DNA of 64,000 bases from positions 91,587 to 155,586 of the forward strand of contig NZ_BPQD01000025.1 in assembly GCF_022179065.1 (NCBI RefSeq). Direction: 5' to 3'. This stretch comes from Methylobacterium adhaesivum (GTDB lineage Bacteria > Pseudomonadota > Alphaproteobacteria > Rhizobiales > Beijerinckiaceae). Made by a program: the position numbers and the translations under genes. Below are positions 28,749-40,717 of the stretch, piece after piece. The notes below the pieces were generated by a model. That model ran no database searches, was not told the origin of the DNA, and worked only from the letters and a program-made list of their open reading frames with translations. Numbering within the stretch: the first letter of the stretch is position 1; the number at the start of each line of letters is the position of its first letter.

Positions 28749-29231
28749 ATGCTCGAAGCCCCGCCCGGCTACGCGTCCCGCCCGTATTCCGCCTACGGTG
28801 CTCCCATGGCGGTGCCCGTCATTCGGGCGAGCCTCGGGGCGCGCTTCGTCGCCTACCTCCTCGATATCCTGTTCATCATCGGGTTCACGGCGCTCCTGAC
28901 CCTGCTGATCACCATTATCGGCGCACTGACCTTCGGCCTCGGCTGGACTCTGTTCGCGGTTCTGCCGGCGAGCGGCATCCTCTACAGCGCCGTCACGGTG
29001 GGCGGCGCGAGCCAGGGAACCTGGGGCATGCGGATGATGGGCCTGCGGGTGGTGAACCAGGAGGGCACGCGGGTCGACATGATCACCGCCGCCATCCACG
29101 CTCTCCTGTTCTACGTGGCGATCTCGACCTTCCTTCTCTGGGCCCTCGACCTCGTCATCGGGCTCGTGCGGTCCGACCGCCGCCTCGGCCACGATCTCCT
29201 CCTCGGCCTCGCCGTCGTGCGGGCCGCCTGA
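28749..29231 (+). CDS. RDD family membrane protein
   Basis: This 160-residue protein has the RDD pattern: R-x-x-A-Y-L-L-D in ARFVAYLLDILFIIGF, a second pair of helices, QGTWGMRMMGLRVVNQEGTRV, and a final helix before RRLGHDLLLGLAVV. RDD proteins are small inner-membrane proteins; some act as sodium/proton exchangers, but function is not predictable here. Confidence 0.88.
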   Translation: MLEAPPGYASRPYSAYGAPMAVPVIRASLGARFVAYLLDILFIIGFTALLTLLITIIGALTFGLGWTLFAVLPASGILYSAVTVGGASQGTWGMRMMGLRVVNQEGTRVDMITAAIHALLFYVAISTFLLWALDLVIGLVRSDRRLGHDLLLGLAVVRAA

Positions 29232-29338
29232 CGAATTCGGTCCGCAACGGCGTCTCAGGGTGTTGAGCCGGCGGAGGTTGTCGATACACTCATTGCTCGG
29301 GCCGCATCGCGTGCCCCGAGGCCGCGAGCGACCCCAGT

Positions 29339-30085
29339 GTGACGAGCCATTCCCGCGACACGCCGCAATTCTATCTCACGGCTCCGTCCGCCTGCCCCTA
29401 TTTGCCGGGACAGGAGGAGCGGAAGGTGTTCACGCACCTCGTCGGGCGACGCGCCCGGGACCTCAACGAGATTCTGACCCAGGGTGGGTTTCGCCGCTCG
29501 CAGACCATCGCTTACCGGCCCGCCTGCGAGACCTGCCGCGCCTGCATCTCGGTGCGGGTGGTGGTGGCCGATTTCATGCCGTCCGGGAGCCAGCGCCGCA
29601 TTCTTCAGCGTAACGCCGACCTCGTGGGTACGCCGGAGCCGAATCGCCCGGCCTCGGAGCAATACGCCCTGTTCCGGCGCTATCTCGATGCCCGGCACGG
29701 CGACGGCGGCATGGTCGACATGACAGTGCTCGACTACGCCATGATGATCGAGGACAGCCACGTCGACACCCATCTGGTGGCCTATCGCCGTCGCGGGCCG
29801 GACACCGCCATCAACGGCCGGGGCATCGGTTCCACCGTCGCCCTGTGCCTGACCGACGTGCTCTCGGACGGCCTGTCGATGGTCTATTCGTTCTACGAAC
29901 CGACGGAGGCGCAGCGCTCGCTCGGCACCCTGATGATCCTCGACCATATCCGTCGCGCCCGTGACCTCGGCCTGCCCTACCTCTACCTCGGCTACTGGGT
30001 CGAGGGCTCGCGCAAGATGGACTACAAGGCGAAGTTCCTGCCGCAGGAGCGGCTCACCGGTCCGGGTTGGCAACGGGTGGAGTGA
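29339..30085 (+). CDS. bpt: Aspartate/glutamate leucyltransferase (arginyl-tRNA-protein transferase family)
   Basis: About 248 residues with a GTG start. The N-terminal half has [16 protein letters not shown] and [23 protein letters not shown] with the conserved cysteines. The C-terminal half has [22 protein letters not shown] and [18 protein letters not shown]. Bacterial members transfer leucine from tRNA to N-terminal Asp or Glu, marking proteins for ClpSAP degradation. Confidence 0.93.
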   Translation: MTSHSRDTPQFYLTAPSACPYLPGQEERKVFTHLVGRRARDLNEILTQGGFRRSQTIAYRPACETCRACISVRVVVADFMPSGSQRRILQRNADLVGTPEPNRPASEQYALFRRYLDARHGDGGMVDMTVLDYAMMIEDSHVDTHLVAYRRRGPDTAINGRGIGSTVALCLTDVLSDGLSMVYSFYEPTEAQRSLGTLMILDHIRRARDLGLPYLYLGYWVEGSRKMDYKAKFLPQERLTGPGWQRVE

Positions 30086-30124
30086 CTTCGTGAGTTGGGG
30101 CCTTCCCGTCCGGGGGCGGTCCGA

Positions 30125-32272
30125 TCAAGCCACGCGATCCGGCGTCTTTTCCCGAATGCGCTGTGTGAGCTTCAGCGTCGCGGTTTCCCGCAGAGTTCGC
30201 TCGATGGCGGCGTTCGCCCGTTCGCGCACGCCACGCATCACGGCGCCATCGTCGAAGGTGTCGGGAAACCGCCGCGCCAGCCACAGGTAGGCGCTGGCGA
30301 GGCGGACCGTGCGTTCCTGATAGGCGAGATCGCCCTGATGGTCGGCCCGGAGCGCCGGCACCGTGGCGCCCACCGCGCGGGCCTGGAGCCAACGCGCGAC
30401 GACATCGACGGCGACGGGATCGCGCCGGTCGATGGGCGTGACCGCGAAGGCGAATTTCTCGCGGATCGGCAGCGACACCCGGTCGACCGCCTCCGCCGCG
30501 CCGAGGAAGTCCTCGAGGGCCGAAGGTTGGAACGGCGAGCCGTCGTAGAAGGTCGCGCGGGTGAAGTGCGCCATCACGGCGCTCAGGGAATCGGTGCCGA
30601 GTTCGGCGGCCGCGGCCTCGATGGCGGCGAGGTCCGGGCGGACGAAGAACCGCGTGTCGGCGGCGGGCGCCGTGGGGGCGCCCGACAGGGCGTCGCGGAT
30701 CGGCCCGAGGCCGTCGTCGTCGGCTGCCGCGACGTAGCCCGCTTCCTGGTGGCCGAAGCGCCCGGCGCGGCCGGCGATCTGACGGATCTCGGCATTCGTG
30801 AGGGCGCGCTCCTGCGTGCCGTCCCACTTGCGGATGGCAGCGAAGACCACGCGCTTGAGCGGGCCGAGGTTCAGGCCCATGCCGATGGCGTCCGTCGTGA
30901 CCAGCACCTCGGCCTCACCGTCGCGGAACCGCCCGGCTTCTGCCCGGCGCACCTCCGGCGACAGGGCACCATAGATGGTAGCGACGCTGCGTCCGGCGGC
31001 GACGAGGATTTCGCGGTTCTCGTGCACGGCCCGGCGGGAGAAGGCCACGACGGCATCGCCCGGTTCGACGGCCTCCAGGGGCACGGGGGCGTCGAGGGCC
31101 ACCAGGGGCGTCTTGCGGGTGAAGGTGACGACGTCGAGGGATTCGCCCGCCGCTTCCGCCGCCCGCCGCACGGCCGAGAGCGCGTCCTCGGCCCCACACA
31201 CGATGACGAGGCGGGCCGGAATGCCGAACAGGGCGTTGGTCCAGGCCCAACCCCGGTCGGGATCGGACAGCATCTGAATCTCGTCGATGACCGCGACGTC
31301 GAGGGGGCGGCGCAGATCCGCCGTCTCGATGGTCCGGGCTGTATGGGTCGGGTCGGGTTCGCCCAGGATCTCCTCGCCCGTGACCATGCCGGCACGCAGA
31401 CCCCGCGCCAGGAGCGCCTCGTAATTCTCGAGGGCGAGGAGCCGCAGGGGGGCGAGGTAGGCGCCCGTTGTGGCCTGGGTCAGGGCTTCGAGGGCGGCGT
31501 AGGTCTTGCCCGAATTCGTCGGTCCCATGTGGAAGACGATGCGCCGACCCATGCGCCGTGCGGCGGCGAACTTGTCGATATAGCTCCCGAACCCCGCCCG
31601 GTCGCGCAGGCGCCGCGTTCCGGATGCCTCCTGCGCCACCACCCTCCCCCGGGCGCGGACCGCCTTCAGGGTGTCGAGGATGGTGCCTGCCACGTCCGGC
31701 CCGTCCGTGAAGACTCGCGACCGCAACGAGCGATCAAGGTGGGCGATGTAGGTGACGGCGTCCGCCCCGGTTTCGGCCATGTCGGCGCGGATCTGATCCC
31801 GCAAGCGTAAGATGGTGCGGTTGAGGTTACCGCGCAGGCGGCCCGCGATCTGGACGACTCGGGCCCGCAGGGCTTCGCGGCGCCAAGCCGGATCATTGCC
31901 GAGCGCCATCTCGTCGAGGATTTCGGCGGCCTCGGCATCCGGTGCCGTGTCGAGGCGCAGGTCCAGGCGGTTGTCGTCAAGGAGCGGGCACAGCACCCGC
32001 ACCCACCAGCGCACGTGCCCTTCCGGATCGACTTCGGCCCGCAGGGCGGGGATCGCCTGCGTCAGGACGGGAATGCCGTCCCGAACGAAGTCCCGGCGCG
32101 CATCCGACGCGCGCAGGGCCTCGGCCACTGCTGCATCCTCGCAGACCCCTCCCCGTTCCGGGAGGCCGAGACGCTCGCGGAGTGCCTCCCGGTCGACGGC
32201 ACCGGCCGCGATGCCGAGCCGGTGAAGGGCGTCGGCGAGGAAGTCCGTGGTCCGATGAATGCGGCGCGCCAT
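30125..32272 (-). CDS. SUV3-like DExH RNA helicase
   Basis: This 715-residue protein has an N-terminal helical region (1-235), Walker A MGPTNSGKTY near 250, DEIQMLSDPDRGWAWTNAL (motif II DEIQ), VVAFSRRAVHENREIL, and a second RecA domain with TTDAIGMGLNL and QIAGRAGRFG (motif VI). A C-terminal SUV3-type domain follows. It resembles the mitochondrial degradosome helicase SUV3, common in alphaproteobacteria, and probably unwinds RNA for 3'-5' decay. It converges with bpt. Confidence 0.9.
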   Translation of the reverse strand: MARRIHRTTDFLADALHRLGIAAGAVDREALRERLGLPERGGVCEDAAVAEALRASDARRDFVRDGIPVLTQAIPALRAEVDPEGHVRWWVRVLCPLLDDNRLDLRLDTAPDAEAAEILDEMALGNDPAWRREALRARVVQIAGRLRGNLNRTILRLRDQIRADMAETGADAVTYIAHLDRSLRSRVFTDGPDVAGTILDTLKAVRARGRVVAQEASGTRRLRDRAGFGSYIDKFAAARRMGRRIVFHMGPTNSGKTYAALEALTQATTGAYLAPLRLLALENYEALLARGLRAGMVTGEEILGEPDPTHTARTIETADLRRPLDVAVIDEIQMLSDPDRGWAWTNALFGIPARLVIVCGAEDALSAVRRAAEAAGESLDVVTFTRKTPLVALDAPVPLEAVEPGDAVVAFSRRAVHENREILVAAGRSVATIYGALSPEVRRAEAGRFRDGEAEVLVTTDAIGMGLNLGPLKRVVFAAIRKWDGTQERALTNAEIRQIAGRAGRFGHQEAGYVAAADDDGLGPIRDALSGAPTAPAADTRFFVRPDLAAIEAAAAELGTDSLSAVMAHFTRATFYDGSPFQPSALEDFLGAAEAVDRVSLPIREKFAFAVTPIDRRDPVAVDVVARWLQARAVGATVPALRADHQGDLAYQERTVRLASAYLWLARRFPDTFDDGAVMRGVRERANAAIERTLRETATLKLTQRIREKTPDRVA

Positions 32273-32338
32273 GCCCCACCCTTTCGAGGGTCCTTGCGAG
32301 AATCAAGCATCCGGGGGCGCCCCTCCCCCGTCGCATCG

Positions 32339-33841
32339 TCACAGATGCGGGTCGGGTGCCGCCTCCAGGCGGCCCTCGGCGATTGCGGCGCGGAAGATCT
32401 CGTAATCCGCCTGATTGCGCTCGCCATAGGCCTCGGCCCAGTCGGCCAGGGCCTCGCGCAGATCGGCGTGACGGTCCTTGCCGCAATAGCCCGCGATGGC
32501 GGCAGCATCGCCCGTGCGGGCATGGGCTCGCGCGAGGAGAGCGCCGTAGGCCCAGGAGAAGTACAGGAGCGGTTGCCCGGTCATGCACGACACCGGGATC
32601 TCACCCTTCATATTCTTCATCTGCCGCACGTAGAACGGCCTGTCCCCGATGGTGGTCCAGCCGAGTAGGGGATCGCCGACTGCCTGGAGCAGGCGCTGAC
32701 CGTAGATCACCCGCTCGCCTTCGTGGCTGGCATAGGGCTCGGGCATGCCCGGGAGATAGGGCGCGTGGGCGGGGCGCACCGCCTCCTTCACCTGGAGGAA
32801 GAGCACGTCCCGATCCGAGTTGCCGCAGAGCAGGGCTACGTAGGCGCGGGTGCCGACGCTGCCGACTCCGACGACCCGGTGGGCGACATCGACAACATGG
32901 TAGCGGCTCAGCATGAACCGGCGCTCGCGCGGCAGGGTGTCGGCGTAATGCTCGAGACCGGAGATCACCGCCTCGCGGGTGGCGTCGTCGACACGCGTCA
33001 GGATCGGCGGGTCCTCGCGGAAGCGCCAGCCGCCATCGACCCGACGCTCGCCGACCCGGTCGAGCAGAGTCTGGTTGTTGCGCTTGCGCGCTTTCTCTAC
33101 CGCCTTGCGGATCACCCCTTGCGATTCCGAATCGATCCGGATCCCCGAAAAATCGAGATTGTCGGCCCGCGCCGCCTGCTGCCAGACGTCGAGGGGGCCC
33201 TGGGGGGCGAGCTCGATCATGGTGTGCTGGTAGCCGGCCACCGCCGCCGTGGTGGCCGCACGCCGCTCGCCGGGCGGAACGTGATCGCCACGCGCTGCGA
33301 CATCGATGCTGGCGACGAGGCGCTTCAGGTCCCATTCCCACGGACCGATCGTGACCTCGTCGAAATCGTTGAGATCAAGCACCACGTCGCGCTGGGGTGT
33401 GCCGAACAGGCCGAAGTTCGAGATGTGGGCGTCGCCGTTCATCGCCACCATGATGCCGCTGCTCGGCGACTGCGCCAGATCCCAGGCCATGACATGGGCC
33501 GCGCCACGCAGGAACGCGAAGGGCGAACTCGCCATACGGGCCACTCGCAGGGGCAGGAGATGCGGCTGGCGTCCCTCGTGCGCGGCCTCGATGAGCGTCA
33601 CCGGGTCGGGGCGGTTCTCCGGGACGAACAGTGGGGCGTGGCTGTCGTGCGGCACGGTCTCGCGCAGAACCTTGCCGGCATCACGGCGCCTCTCCCAGGG
33701 TTCCCCCGCCCCGCGCAGATCGATGCGCGGATAGTCGGCCAGGGGTTCGAGAACGACGGTCTCGGCGGTCTCCGGATCGGGCATTTCGCCGTGCTCGGTC
33801 CTACAGATCTCCTGCCCACCGAAATCGTTCGACCGTTCCAT
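32339..33841 (-). CDS. DUF2252 family protein
   Basis: About 500 residues with the DUF2252 hallmarks: MASSPFAFLRGAAHVMAWDL, GDAHISNFGLFGTPQRDVVLDLNDFDEVTIGPWEWDLKRL and YGALLARAHARTGD. The GDxHxxNFG and DFDE patterns resemble aminoglycoside phosphotransferase/kinase-like folds, so a phosphotransfer role is possible but unproven. ATG 33841 (MERSNDFGGQE) is chosen; the open frame upstream is basic and not family-like. Confidence 0.83.
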   Translation of the reverse strand: MERSNDFGGQEICRTEHGEMPDPETAETVVLEPLADYPRIDLRGAGEPWERRRDAGKVLRETVPHDSHAPLFVPENRPDPVTLIEAAHEGRQPHLLPLRVARMASSPFAFLRGAAHVMAWDLAQSPSSGIMVAMNGDAHISNFGLFGTPQRDVVLDLNDFDEVTIGPWEWDLKRLVASIDVAARGDHVPPGERRAATTAAVAGYQHTMIELAPQGPLDVWQQAARADNLDFSGIRIDSESQGVIRKAVEKARKRNNQTLLDRVGERRVDGGWRFREDPPILTRVDDATREAVISGLEHYADTLPRERRFMLSRYHVVDVAHRVVGVGSVGTRAYVALLCGNSDRDVLFLQVKEAVRPAHAPYLPGMPEPYASHEGERVIYGQRLLQAVGDPLLGWTTIGDRPFYVRQMKNMKGEIPVSCMTGQPLLYFSWAYGALLARAHARTGDAAAIAGYCGKDRHADLREALADWAEAYGERNQADYEIFRAAIAEGRLEAAPDPHL

Positions 33842-34274
33842 ATCGCTGATCCGTAGCCGTCGTCGCGACGACAACCTGAGCCGTCGCACATCGTTGCCCT
33901 CCGAAGGATTAAAGTCGCGCGTCGGACGTTGTCTCGCGCGTCCGCAATGTCGCATGCTCGCGCGGTACGTATGGTACGGGGGCGCGACCGCGTCCGTCTC
34001 AGCCGAAACCGATCGGGGATATTTCCGGCTTCCACCAAGGTTCATACACCGGGGTTACACCGGGATTCGTGGGAGTCCGGGCTGGGTCGCCGTCCCGTTG
34101 CAGCGAAGATCTGCCGTCCTTTCGAGAAACGATGCGGGCGCGAGGGCCGCGCCGAGGACGGCGCTGTTCCTGCGGTGTATGAGGCTGGCTGCCTGCCTCG
34201 ACGTCGAATGCGATACCGCCGTGCTTCCCGTCGTCCTGGGAGGCGGGAGCGCGAGGCGCCCCCGCCCAGCGCCA
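33842..34274. other. Gene-free stretch
   Basis: About 430 bases with overlapping open frames on both strands but none with recognisable protein character or a ribosome binding site. It must hold the promoter of the DUF2252 gene. Nothing else is seen. Confidence 0.4.
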
Positions 34275-34676
34275 TCAGCGCTTGAACTTGCCGTCGTACT
34301 TGAACTCGGGAGCGGCCTTGAGGGCGTCCTTGCTCGCGTTCACCGACGCCTTCCACTTCTTGGCGTCTGCGTCGTAGGTCAGGGCAACCGAGGACGGGTC
34401 GACCACCACATAGTGCTCGCCCATACCGAGGAAGCCACCGACGGACATGATGTAGCCCGCGAGCTTACCCTTCTCGATGACGAGATCCTTGATCTCGCCG
34501 ACGTTGCTGTTGGTGCCGTCGACGACGTTCAGCCCGAGGAGATTGTAGCTCAAGACCGCGTCCTGCGGCACCGGCGCGAACTTGACGGTAGCCGGCGGCA
34601 TGGGCGCCTCGTCCTTGGCCAGGACGGGGCCGGTCAGCGCGGTGACGGCGGCGAGGGCGAGAACGAGGCGACGCAT
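34275..34676 (-). CDS. Secreted PRC-barrel domain protein
   Basis: This 133-residue protein has a signal peptide (MRRLVLALAAVTALTGPVLA) and one PRC-barrel domain (YNLLGLNVVDGTNSNVGEIKDLVIEKGKLAGYIMSVGGFLGMGEHYVVVDPS). Such periplasmic proteins are frequent in Rhizobiales and often stress-induced. GGAG sits six bases before ATG 34676. A GGAAC at 34735-34731 (minus) resembles the -35 of EcfG promoters, but the -10 partner is only CATT. Confidence 0.85.
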   Translation of the reverse strand: MRRLVLALAAVTALTGPVLAKDEAPMPPATVKFAPVPQDAVLSYNLLGLNVVDGTNSNVGEIKDLVIEKGKLAGYIMSVGGFLGMGEHYVVVDPSSVALTYDADAKKWKASVNASKDALKAAPEFKYDGKFKR

Positions 34677-35337
34677 GATGAACTCCTATGTCCCGGAACG
34701 GGGACCGGAAATGGCTGGCAGCGGCAATTCGTTCCTTGCCGTCCTCGGGATTCCGTCTCGGGAATGGGATCGGTCAAACTGCCGTCTGGCCAACGAGGTC
34801 GACGCGCCTGTCATGGTTGAACGCTCGCGCGGTGGATCGAAAGCGGACGCCACGGGCACGCGTCGTGACACTGCGATGATCGCTCGGCACGATGTGCCGC
34901 GCCCTCGGGTCGAACTGCTAATCGAAGTCCGCCGTAAAGACGGAGGCGAACATGACTGCCCGCCTCTTCACGAGAGCGTCGTCCGATTGCGCGATGACGA
35001 TCTGGTCTCCGGTCGGGCCAGTTCTTCCAGCGCCCGATCTCCAAATGAGTGCGCGCGGTGAGCGCCACCTTTCCGAAGCAGATGCAATTCTGCGCATGCT
35101 CCCCGTCCCGTCATCTCCGCGCTGCTCGACGCCAGTACCCGCTTTGCCCTCTCGGCCGATAACCAACCATTTCCGGGGCAAGGCCCTCACCGTGCGGCCG
35201 TGCCTCGTCCCGTCCAGAGGACTGCCCGCCTCGCCATCCCGTCGAGGGTAGGCACCTCGACCCACCTGAACGGGGGCGTCAGACGCGGTTCACGTCGACG
35301 GGGCCATTCTCACGCTATCGAACTTCGGGGATGCGTC
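34677..35337. other. Gene-poor stretch
   Basis: About 660 bases. Several open frames of 85-159 codons overlap on both strands, but they are rich in Arg/Ser/Pro, have no ribosome binding site and show no recognisable domain. I see no repeat or RNA gene. It may be degenerate sequence. Confidence 0.35.
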
Positions 35338-35589
35338 ATGCGAATACAGCGTTTTGGTCTGGCCCTGGCGATCTTGATCCTGGCTCCCGCCGCCGCGTCG
35401 GCGCAGTACTACGGCGGCGACTTCGACCGGCGTGGCGGCGACGTCCATGTCGACCGCTACCGTCACGGTGATCACGACGATATCGTCATCCACCGTCGAC
35501 ATCGGGTTTACGGTGACCGGGCGTACTATCGCGAGCGTCGGTTCTACGATGAGCGTAGGCACCACCATTACCACCACGACGACTATTGA
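35338..35589 (+). CDS. Small secreted His/Asp/Arg-rich protein
   Basis: This 83-residue protein starts at ATG 35338 with a clear signal peptide (MRIQRFGLALAILILAPAAASA-Q). The mature 60 residues are rich in Tyr, Arg, Asp and His, ending in HHHYHHDDY. The composition suggests metal binding or a surface role, but this is inference. Similar short Tyr/Arg/His-rich exported proteins are common in Methylobacterium. It has no partner gene next to it. Confidence 0.65.
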   Translation: MRIQRFGLALAILILAPAAASAQYYGGDFDRRGGDVHVDRYRHGDHDDIVIHRRHRVYGDRAYYRERRFYDERRHHHYHHDDY

Positions 35590-36255
35590 GTGGAACCGCC
35601 GGCGACCGCGATTCAACTTGGTGTTCGAGGATGACCAGCACTTTTCCATCGTCGTGCGCCTCGACGATGAGGTCCGCGATCCTGTTGTTCCCGGCCTTCG
35701 GTTTGGCGTGGGACGCTGTTCTGGTGTTCAGCGCCGTCCAGCCCGCGCCGACCGACGGCATAGCCGCCGTTTGGCTGCGCGGAATACCCACCCTCAACGT
35801 GGAATGCTGACCCGCCGAACGAGAACGCTGTTGCCGCTGGTCTCGGCCCGCCTGCAATTCGCTCGAAACCAGCGCTGCCGCGACTCGGAGCCAATCCGGA
35901 AGGCCGGCCCCGTCGAACTGCTGCAACACAGAGGCCAATTACCGTTGCAAATCGTCCGGCACCGGATCGTGGAGCAACACCTGAATGCGTTTGCGCTGCG
36001 CATCGCTGCGGCTCGGCGCCCGAGATCGAGCGGGGGGCACGAACGCCGAGGCCCTACACGTCGCCTCGATGACCTCGTGGGTCGAGAAGGGCCGTTCAAG
36101 ACGACGGGTCGGGTCTCGATACAGGTGCTCGCCCCCCTTGACGACGGCGACGCAGGTCGGATTGCTGCAAGATCACATCGCGGTAGGCCACATCGCGTCT
36201 GTTCGACGGGAAAGCCTCCCGATCCGTGTATCGAGGGGTCGCGGTCAAGGTCGAT
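35590..36255. other. Gene-poor stretch at the edge of the catabolic block
   Basis: About 670 bases with short overlapping open frames in all directions and none convincing. On minus, one frame contains DLIVEAHDDGKVLVILEHQ, which looks protein-like but joins no recognisable domain. It may be a decayed gene at a junction between core and accessory DNA. Confidence 0.35.
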
Positions 36256-38102
36256 TCACTCATCCGCAGCGGCGCGATAGGTTCGCCAGCCTCCGTAGCG
36301 GGTAATCTCCGGCGCGTCCGCGACGGCGTGGGCCTCGCAGAGGAAGCCAGCCACCGTGCTGCCGTCGCCGAGGGCAATTCGGCCGATGCCCAGGGGGGCG
36401 GGAATCGCCGCGACGAACCGGCCGAACGCCTCCGGCATCAGGCTCCAGACCTCGACCTCGATTCCGGGGCCGTAGAAGCCGGGGTCGCGCACGAGGCCGG
36501 GCTTGGCCGGCTCCGTGCCGGGGAGGACATAGAGGCGGTAATCAGCCCGCGTCCGGGTCTTTCGCGAGAGCGTCGCGCCGAGGGCGACGAGTTCTCGGTT
36601 GAGGGGCAGGCCCGAGAGATGGGCCCCGACCACCGCGAGGGCCACGCGCTCGGTGCGCGGCTCCGGCGGGCGGGGGAGGTCCGGCACGGGTGCGGCACGG
36701 TCGCGGCCCATGCCGCAGGCGGCGCCCCGGTGGAGGGCATCCGCCAGGGGCGCCAGGGCGTCGTCACTGCCGCCCGGACCGACGAGCGTCACACCCAGGG
36801 GCAGACCATCGCGGCGAAACCCCGCCGGCACCGCGATGGCGGCGAGGCCGAGCAGATTAGCAAAGTTGGTGTAGAGCCCCAGCCGGCTGTTCAAGGCGAC
36901 GGGATCGTCGCGCATTTCGGCGACGGTGTAGGTGGTGGGCGCCGTCGGCAGGAGCAGGATGTCGAGGCCGGCGAACAACGCCTCCGCCTCGCGCTTCAGG
37001 GCTTCGAAGCGGTAGCGGCCGCGAAAGGCATCGACGGCGCTGAACCGCCGGGCGGATTCGATGATGGCGCGCACGCTCGGATCGACGGCATCCGCGTTCG
37101 TGTCGATGAAGGCGTCCACCGCCGCGAGGCGCTCGGCCACCCAGGGACCGTCGTAGAGCAGCGCCGCGATGGCCCGCAGCGGCGCGTAGTCGAACGGAAC
37201 GGGCGTTCCGCCGAGGGCTTCGAGGCGCGCCGTCGCCGCCTCGTAGAGGCGCTCGGCTTCGATATCGCCGAAGAACTCGCGGTCGCCCCCCGTCAGCACG
37301 CCGAAGCGCGGGGCGGCCGGGAGAGCCACGGGTGCAATGCGCCGGGCGTAGATATCGTCCGCGTCGAACCCCTCAGCGATCCGACGGATCTCCACGCCGT
37401 CCCCGACGCTCGGGGCGAAGACGGTGATGCAGTCAAGGCTGCGGCAGGCCGGCACGAGGCCGGTGGTGGAGAGCAGGCCCGGCGTCGGCTTGATGCCCAC
37501 GAGGTTGTTGAAGGCGGCAGGCACCCGGCCGGACCCGGCGGTGTCGGTGCCGAGGGAAAAACAGGCCAGGCCCGCCGCCACCGCCACGGCGGAGCCCGAA
37601 CTCGAGCCGCCGGAGATGTGCTCGGGCGAGAAGACGCTGCGGGGGGCGCCGTAGGGCGAGCGGGTGCCGTTGAGGCCGGTGGCGAACTGGTCGAGGTTGG
37701 TCTTGCCGGTGAGAAGAGCGCCGGCCGCCTTCAACCGTGCGATCACGTGGGCATCTTGGGCTGGCGTGAACGCGAAGGCGGGGCACGCCGCCGTGGTGGG
37801 CAGGCCGGCGACGTCGATGTTGTCCTTCACCGCGAAGGGCACGCCCCAGAGCGGCAGGGAGTTGGGCTCCGGATGGCGCGCCATCAGCGCGCGGGCCGCC
37901 GCGATCAGGTTTTCGCGGGAGGTGGGGGTGATGAAGATTGCCGGATCAGCGGAGGCCGCCATGCGGTCGGCGACGCGGGCGGCGACATCGACGGGCGTGA
38001 GGTCTCGGGCGGCGTAGAGGCCGCGCAGGGCACTCAGGGTGAGGACCGACGGCAGGCCGTCACCCTCCCCACCATGCTCACTACGATGCATGTCCGTCTC
38101 CA

Positions 38103-38103
<1 letters not shown>
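36256..38103 (-). CDS. atzF: Allophanate hydrolase
   Basis: This 615-residue protein has an amidase-signature domain (1-460) with the Ser-cisSer-Lys triad: Lys in VPFAVKDNID, the Ser-rich loop ISGGSSSGSAVAVAAG, and nucleophile Ser in GTDTAGSGRVPAAFN. A C-terminal domain (about 470-615, ending ITRYGGWRTYRAA) is typical of AtzF. It hydrolyses allophanate, releasing ammonia and CO2, the last step of cyanuric acid, biuret and urea-carboxylase routes. It overlaps the ABC ATPase stop by one base, so it is the last gene of that operon. No urea carboxylase is nearby, favouring the biuret/triazine route. Confidence 0.94.
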
Positions 38104-39650
<1,547 letters not shown>

Positions 39651-39652
39651 GC

Positions 39653-40357
39653 TCACCCCATGGCCGCGAGGAGGGCGTCGGACGTGGCGACGGCGCCGAA
39701 GACGCCGCCCTGCATGGTCACCATCTTCAGGGCCGCGTCGTGGTTGCCCCGGTCGGTCGCCGCGGTGGCGTCCGAGACGATGACGCATTCGAAGCCGCGA
39801 TCATTGGCCTCCCGCATGGTGGTGTGGACGCAGACATCCGTCGTGATGCCCGTGAGGATGAGGTTGCGGATGCCGCGCGCCGCCAGGATCAGCTCCAGGT
39901 CGGTGGCATAGAACGAGCCCTTGCCGGGCTTGTCGATCACCGGCTCGCCCGGCTCCGGCGCCAGCTCCGGGATGATCTCCCAGCCCGGCTCACCGCGCAC
40001 AAGCACGCGGCCGCAGGGGCCGGGATCGCCGATGCCGGCGCCGATCCGGCGCGAACGCCAGCGCTTGTTGGCGGGCAGGTCCGCCAGATCCGGCCGATGG
40101 CCCTCGCGGGTGTGGATGACGCAGATGCCGTTCCTTCGCGCGGCGGCGAGCAGCCGGGCAATCGGGCCGATCGGCGCGCGGGTGAGGCCGAGGTCGTAGC
40201 CCATGGCATCGACGTAGCCGCCCGGTCCGCAGAAGTCGGTCTGCATGTCGATGACGACAAGGGCCGTGGTCTCCGGGCGGAGGCTACCGTCGTAGGGCCA
40301 GGGATAGGGCTCGGCCGCGACGGTGCCGACGCCCGGTTCAGTGGCGATTATGCGCAT
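39653..40357 (-). CDS. biuH: Biuret hydrolase (isochorismatase-like Cys hydrolase)
   Basis: This 234-residue protein has the Asp-Lys-Cys triad at about D37 ([17 protein letters not shown]), K143 ([16 protein letters not shown]) and C176 ([19 protein letters not shown]). The segments DPYPWPY-like [30 protein letters not shown] and [13 protein letters not shown] match rhizobial BiuH closely. It hydrolyses biuret to allophanate and ammonia, feeding AtzF two genes downstream. It is the best-supported functional call in the block after AtzF. Confidence 0.88.
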   Translation of the reverse strand: MRIIATEPGVGTVAAEPYPWPYDGSLRPETTALVVIDMQTDFCGPGGYVDAMGYDLGLTRAPIGPIARLLAAARRNGICVIHTREGHRPDLADLPANKRWRSRRIGAGIGDPGPCGRVLVRGEPGWEIIPELAPEPGEPVIDKPGKGSFYATDLELILAARGIRNLILTGITTDVCVHTTMREANDRGFECVIVSDATAATDRGNHDAALKMVTMQGGVFGAVATSDALLAAMG

Positions 40358-40392
40358 GCCACGGCCTCTCGGTTCTGGCCCACCCAACGGAT

Positions 40393-40404
40393 TTGTAGTA
40401 ACAA
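40393..40404. promoter_or_regulatory. Candidate operator between biuH and brnT
   Basis: TTGT-AGTA-ACAA, an inverted repeat with a 4-base spacer, lies 7 bases before the brnT start and in the biuH leader. BrnA antitoxins repress their own promoter, so this is a reasonable site, but the match rests on position alone. Confidence 0.3.
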
Positions 40405-40411
40405 CTCTGCC

Positions 40412-40717
40412 ATGAAGCGGGTCTTCGATTGGGATCCAGGCAAAGCTGCATCCAACCTGCGTAAGCATGGGGTGCGTTTCGAGACGGCGGCACGCGTTTT
40501 CGCCGACCCTTTCGCCATCACGTCTGCGGATCGGATCGAAGACGGCGAACTGCGGTGGCTGATCACCGGGATGGCCGACGCCATCAAGGTGCTCGTCGTG
40601 GTCCATACGATCCACGAGACAAACGAGGTCGGCGAGGAGATCGAGATCATCCGCATCATCTCGGCTCGCAAGGCCGACCGTTCCGAGAGGCGGCGCTATG
40701 AAGACGAAGCTCGTTAG
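40412..40717 (+). CDS. brnT: BrnT family type II toxin (ribonuclease)
   Basis: This 101-residue protein has the BrnT pattern: [31 protein letters not shown], then [10 protein letters not shown] and the C-terminal [20 protein letters not shown]. BrnT is a RelE-like ribonuclease induced by stress and neutralised by BrnA. It overlaps brnA by 20 bases and lies on the opposite strand to the catabolic operon around it. Confidence 0.93.
   Translation: MKRVFDWDPGKAASNLRKHGVRFETAARVFADPFAITSADRIEDGELRWLITGMADAIKVLVVVHTIHETNEVGEEIEIIRIISARKADRSERRRYEDEAR

Noticed and set aside
34811-35265. Two minus-strand open frames in the gap before the His-rich protein
   Set aside because: Overlap each other, Arg/Ser-rich, no ribosome binding site, no recognisable domain.
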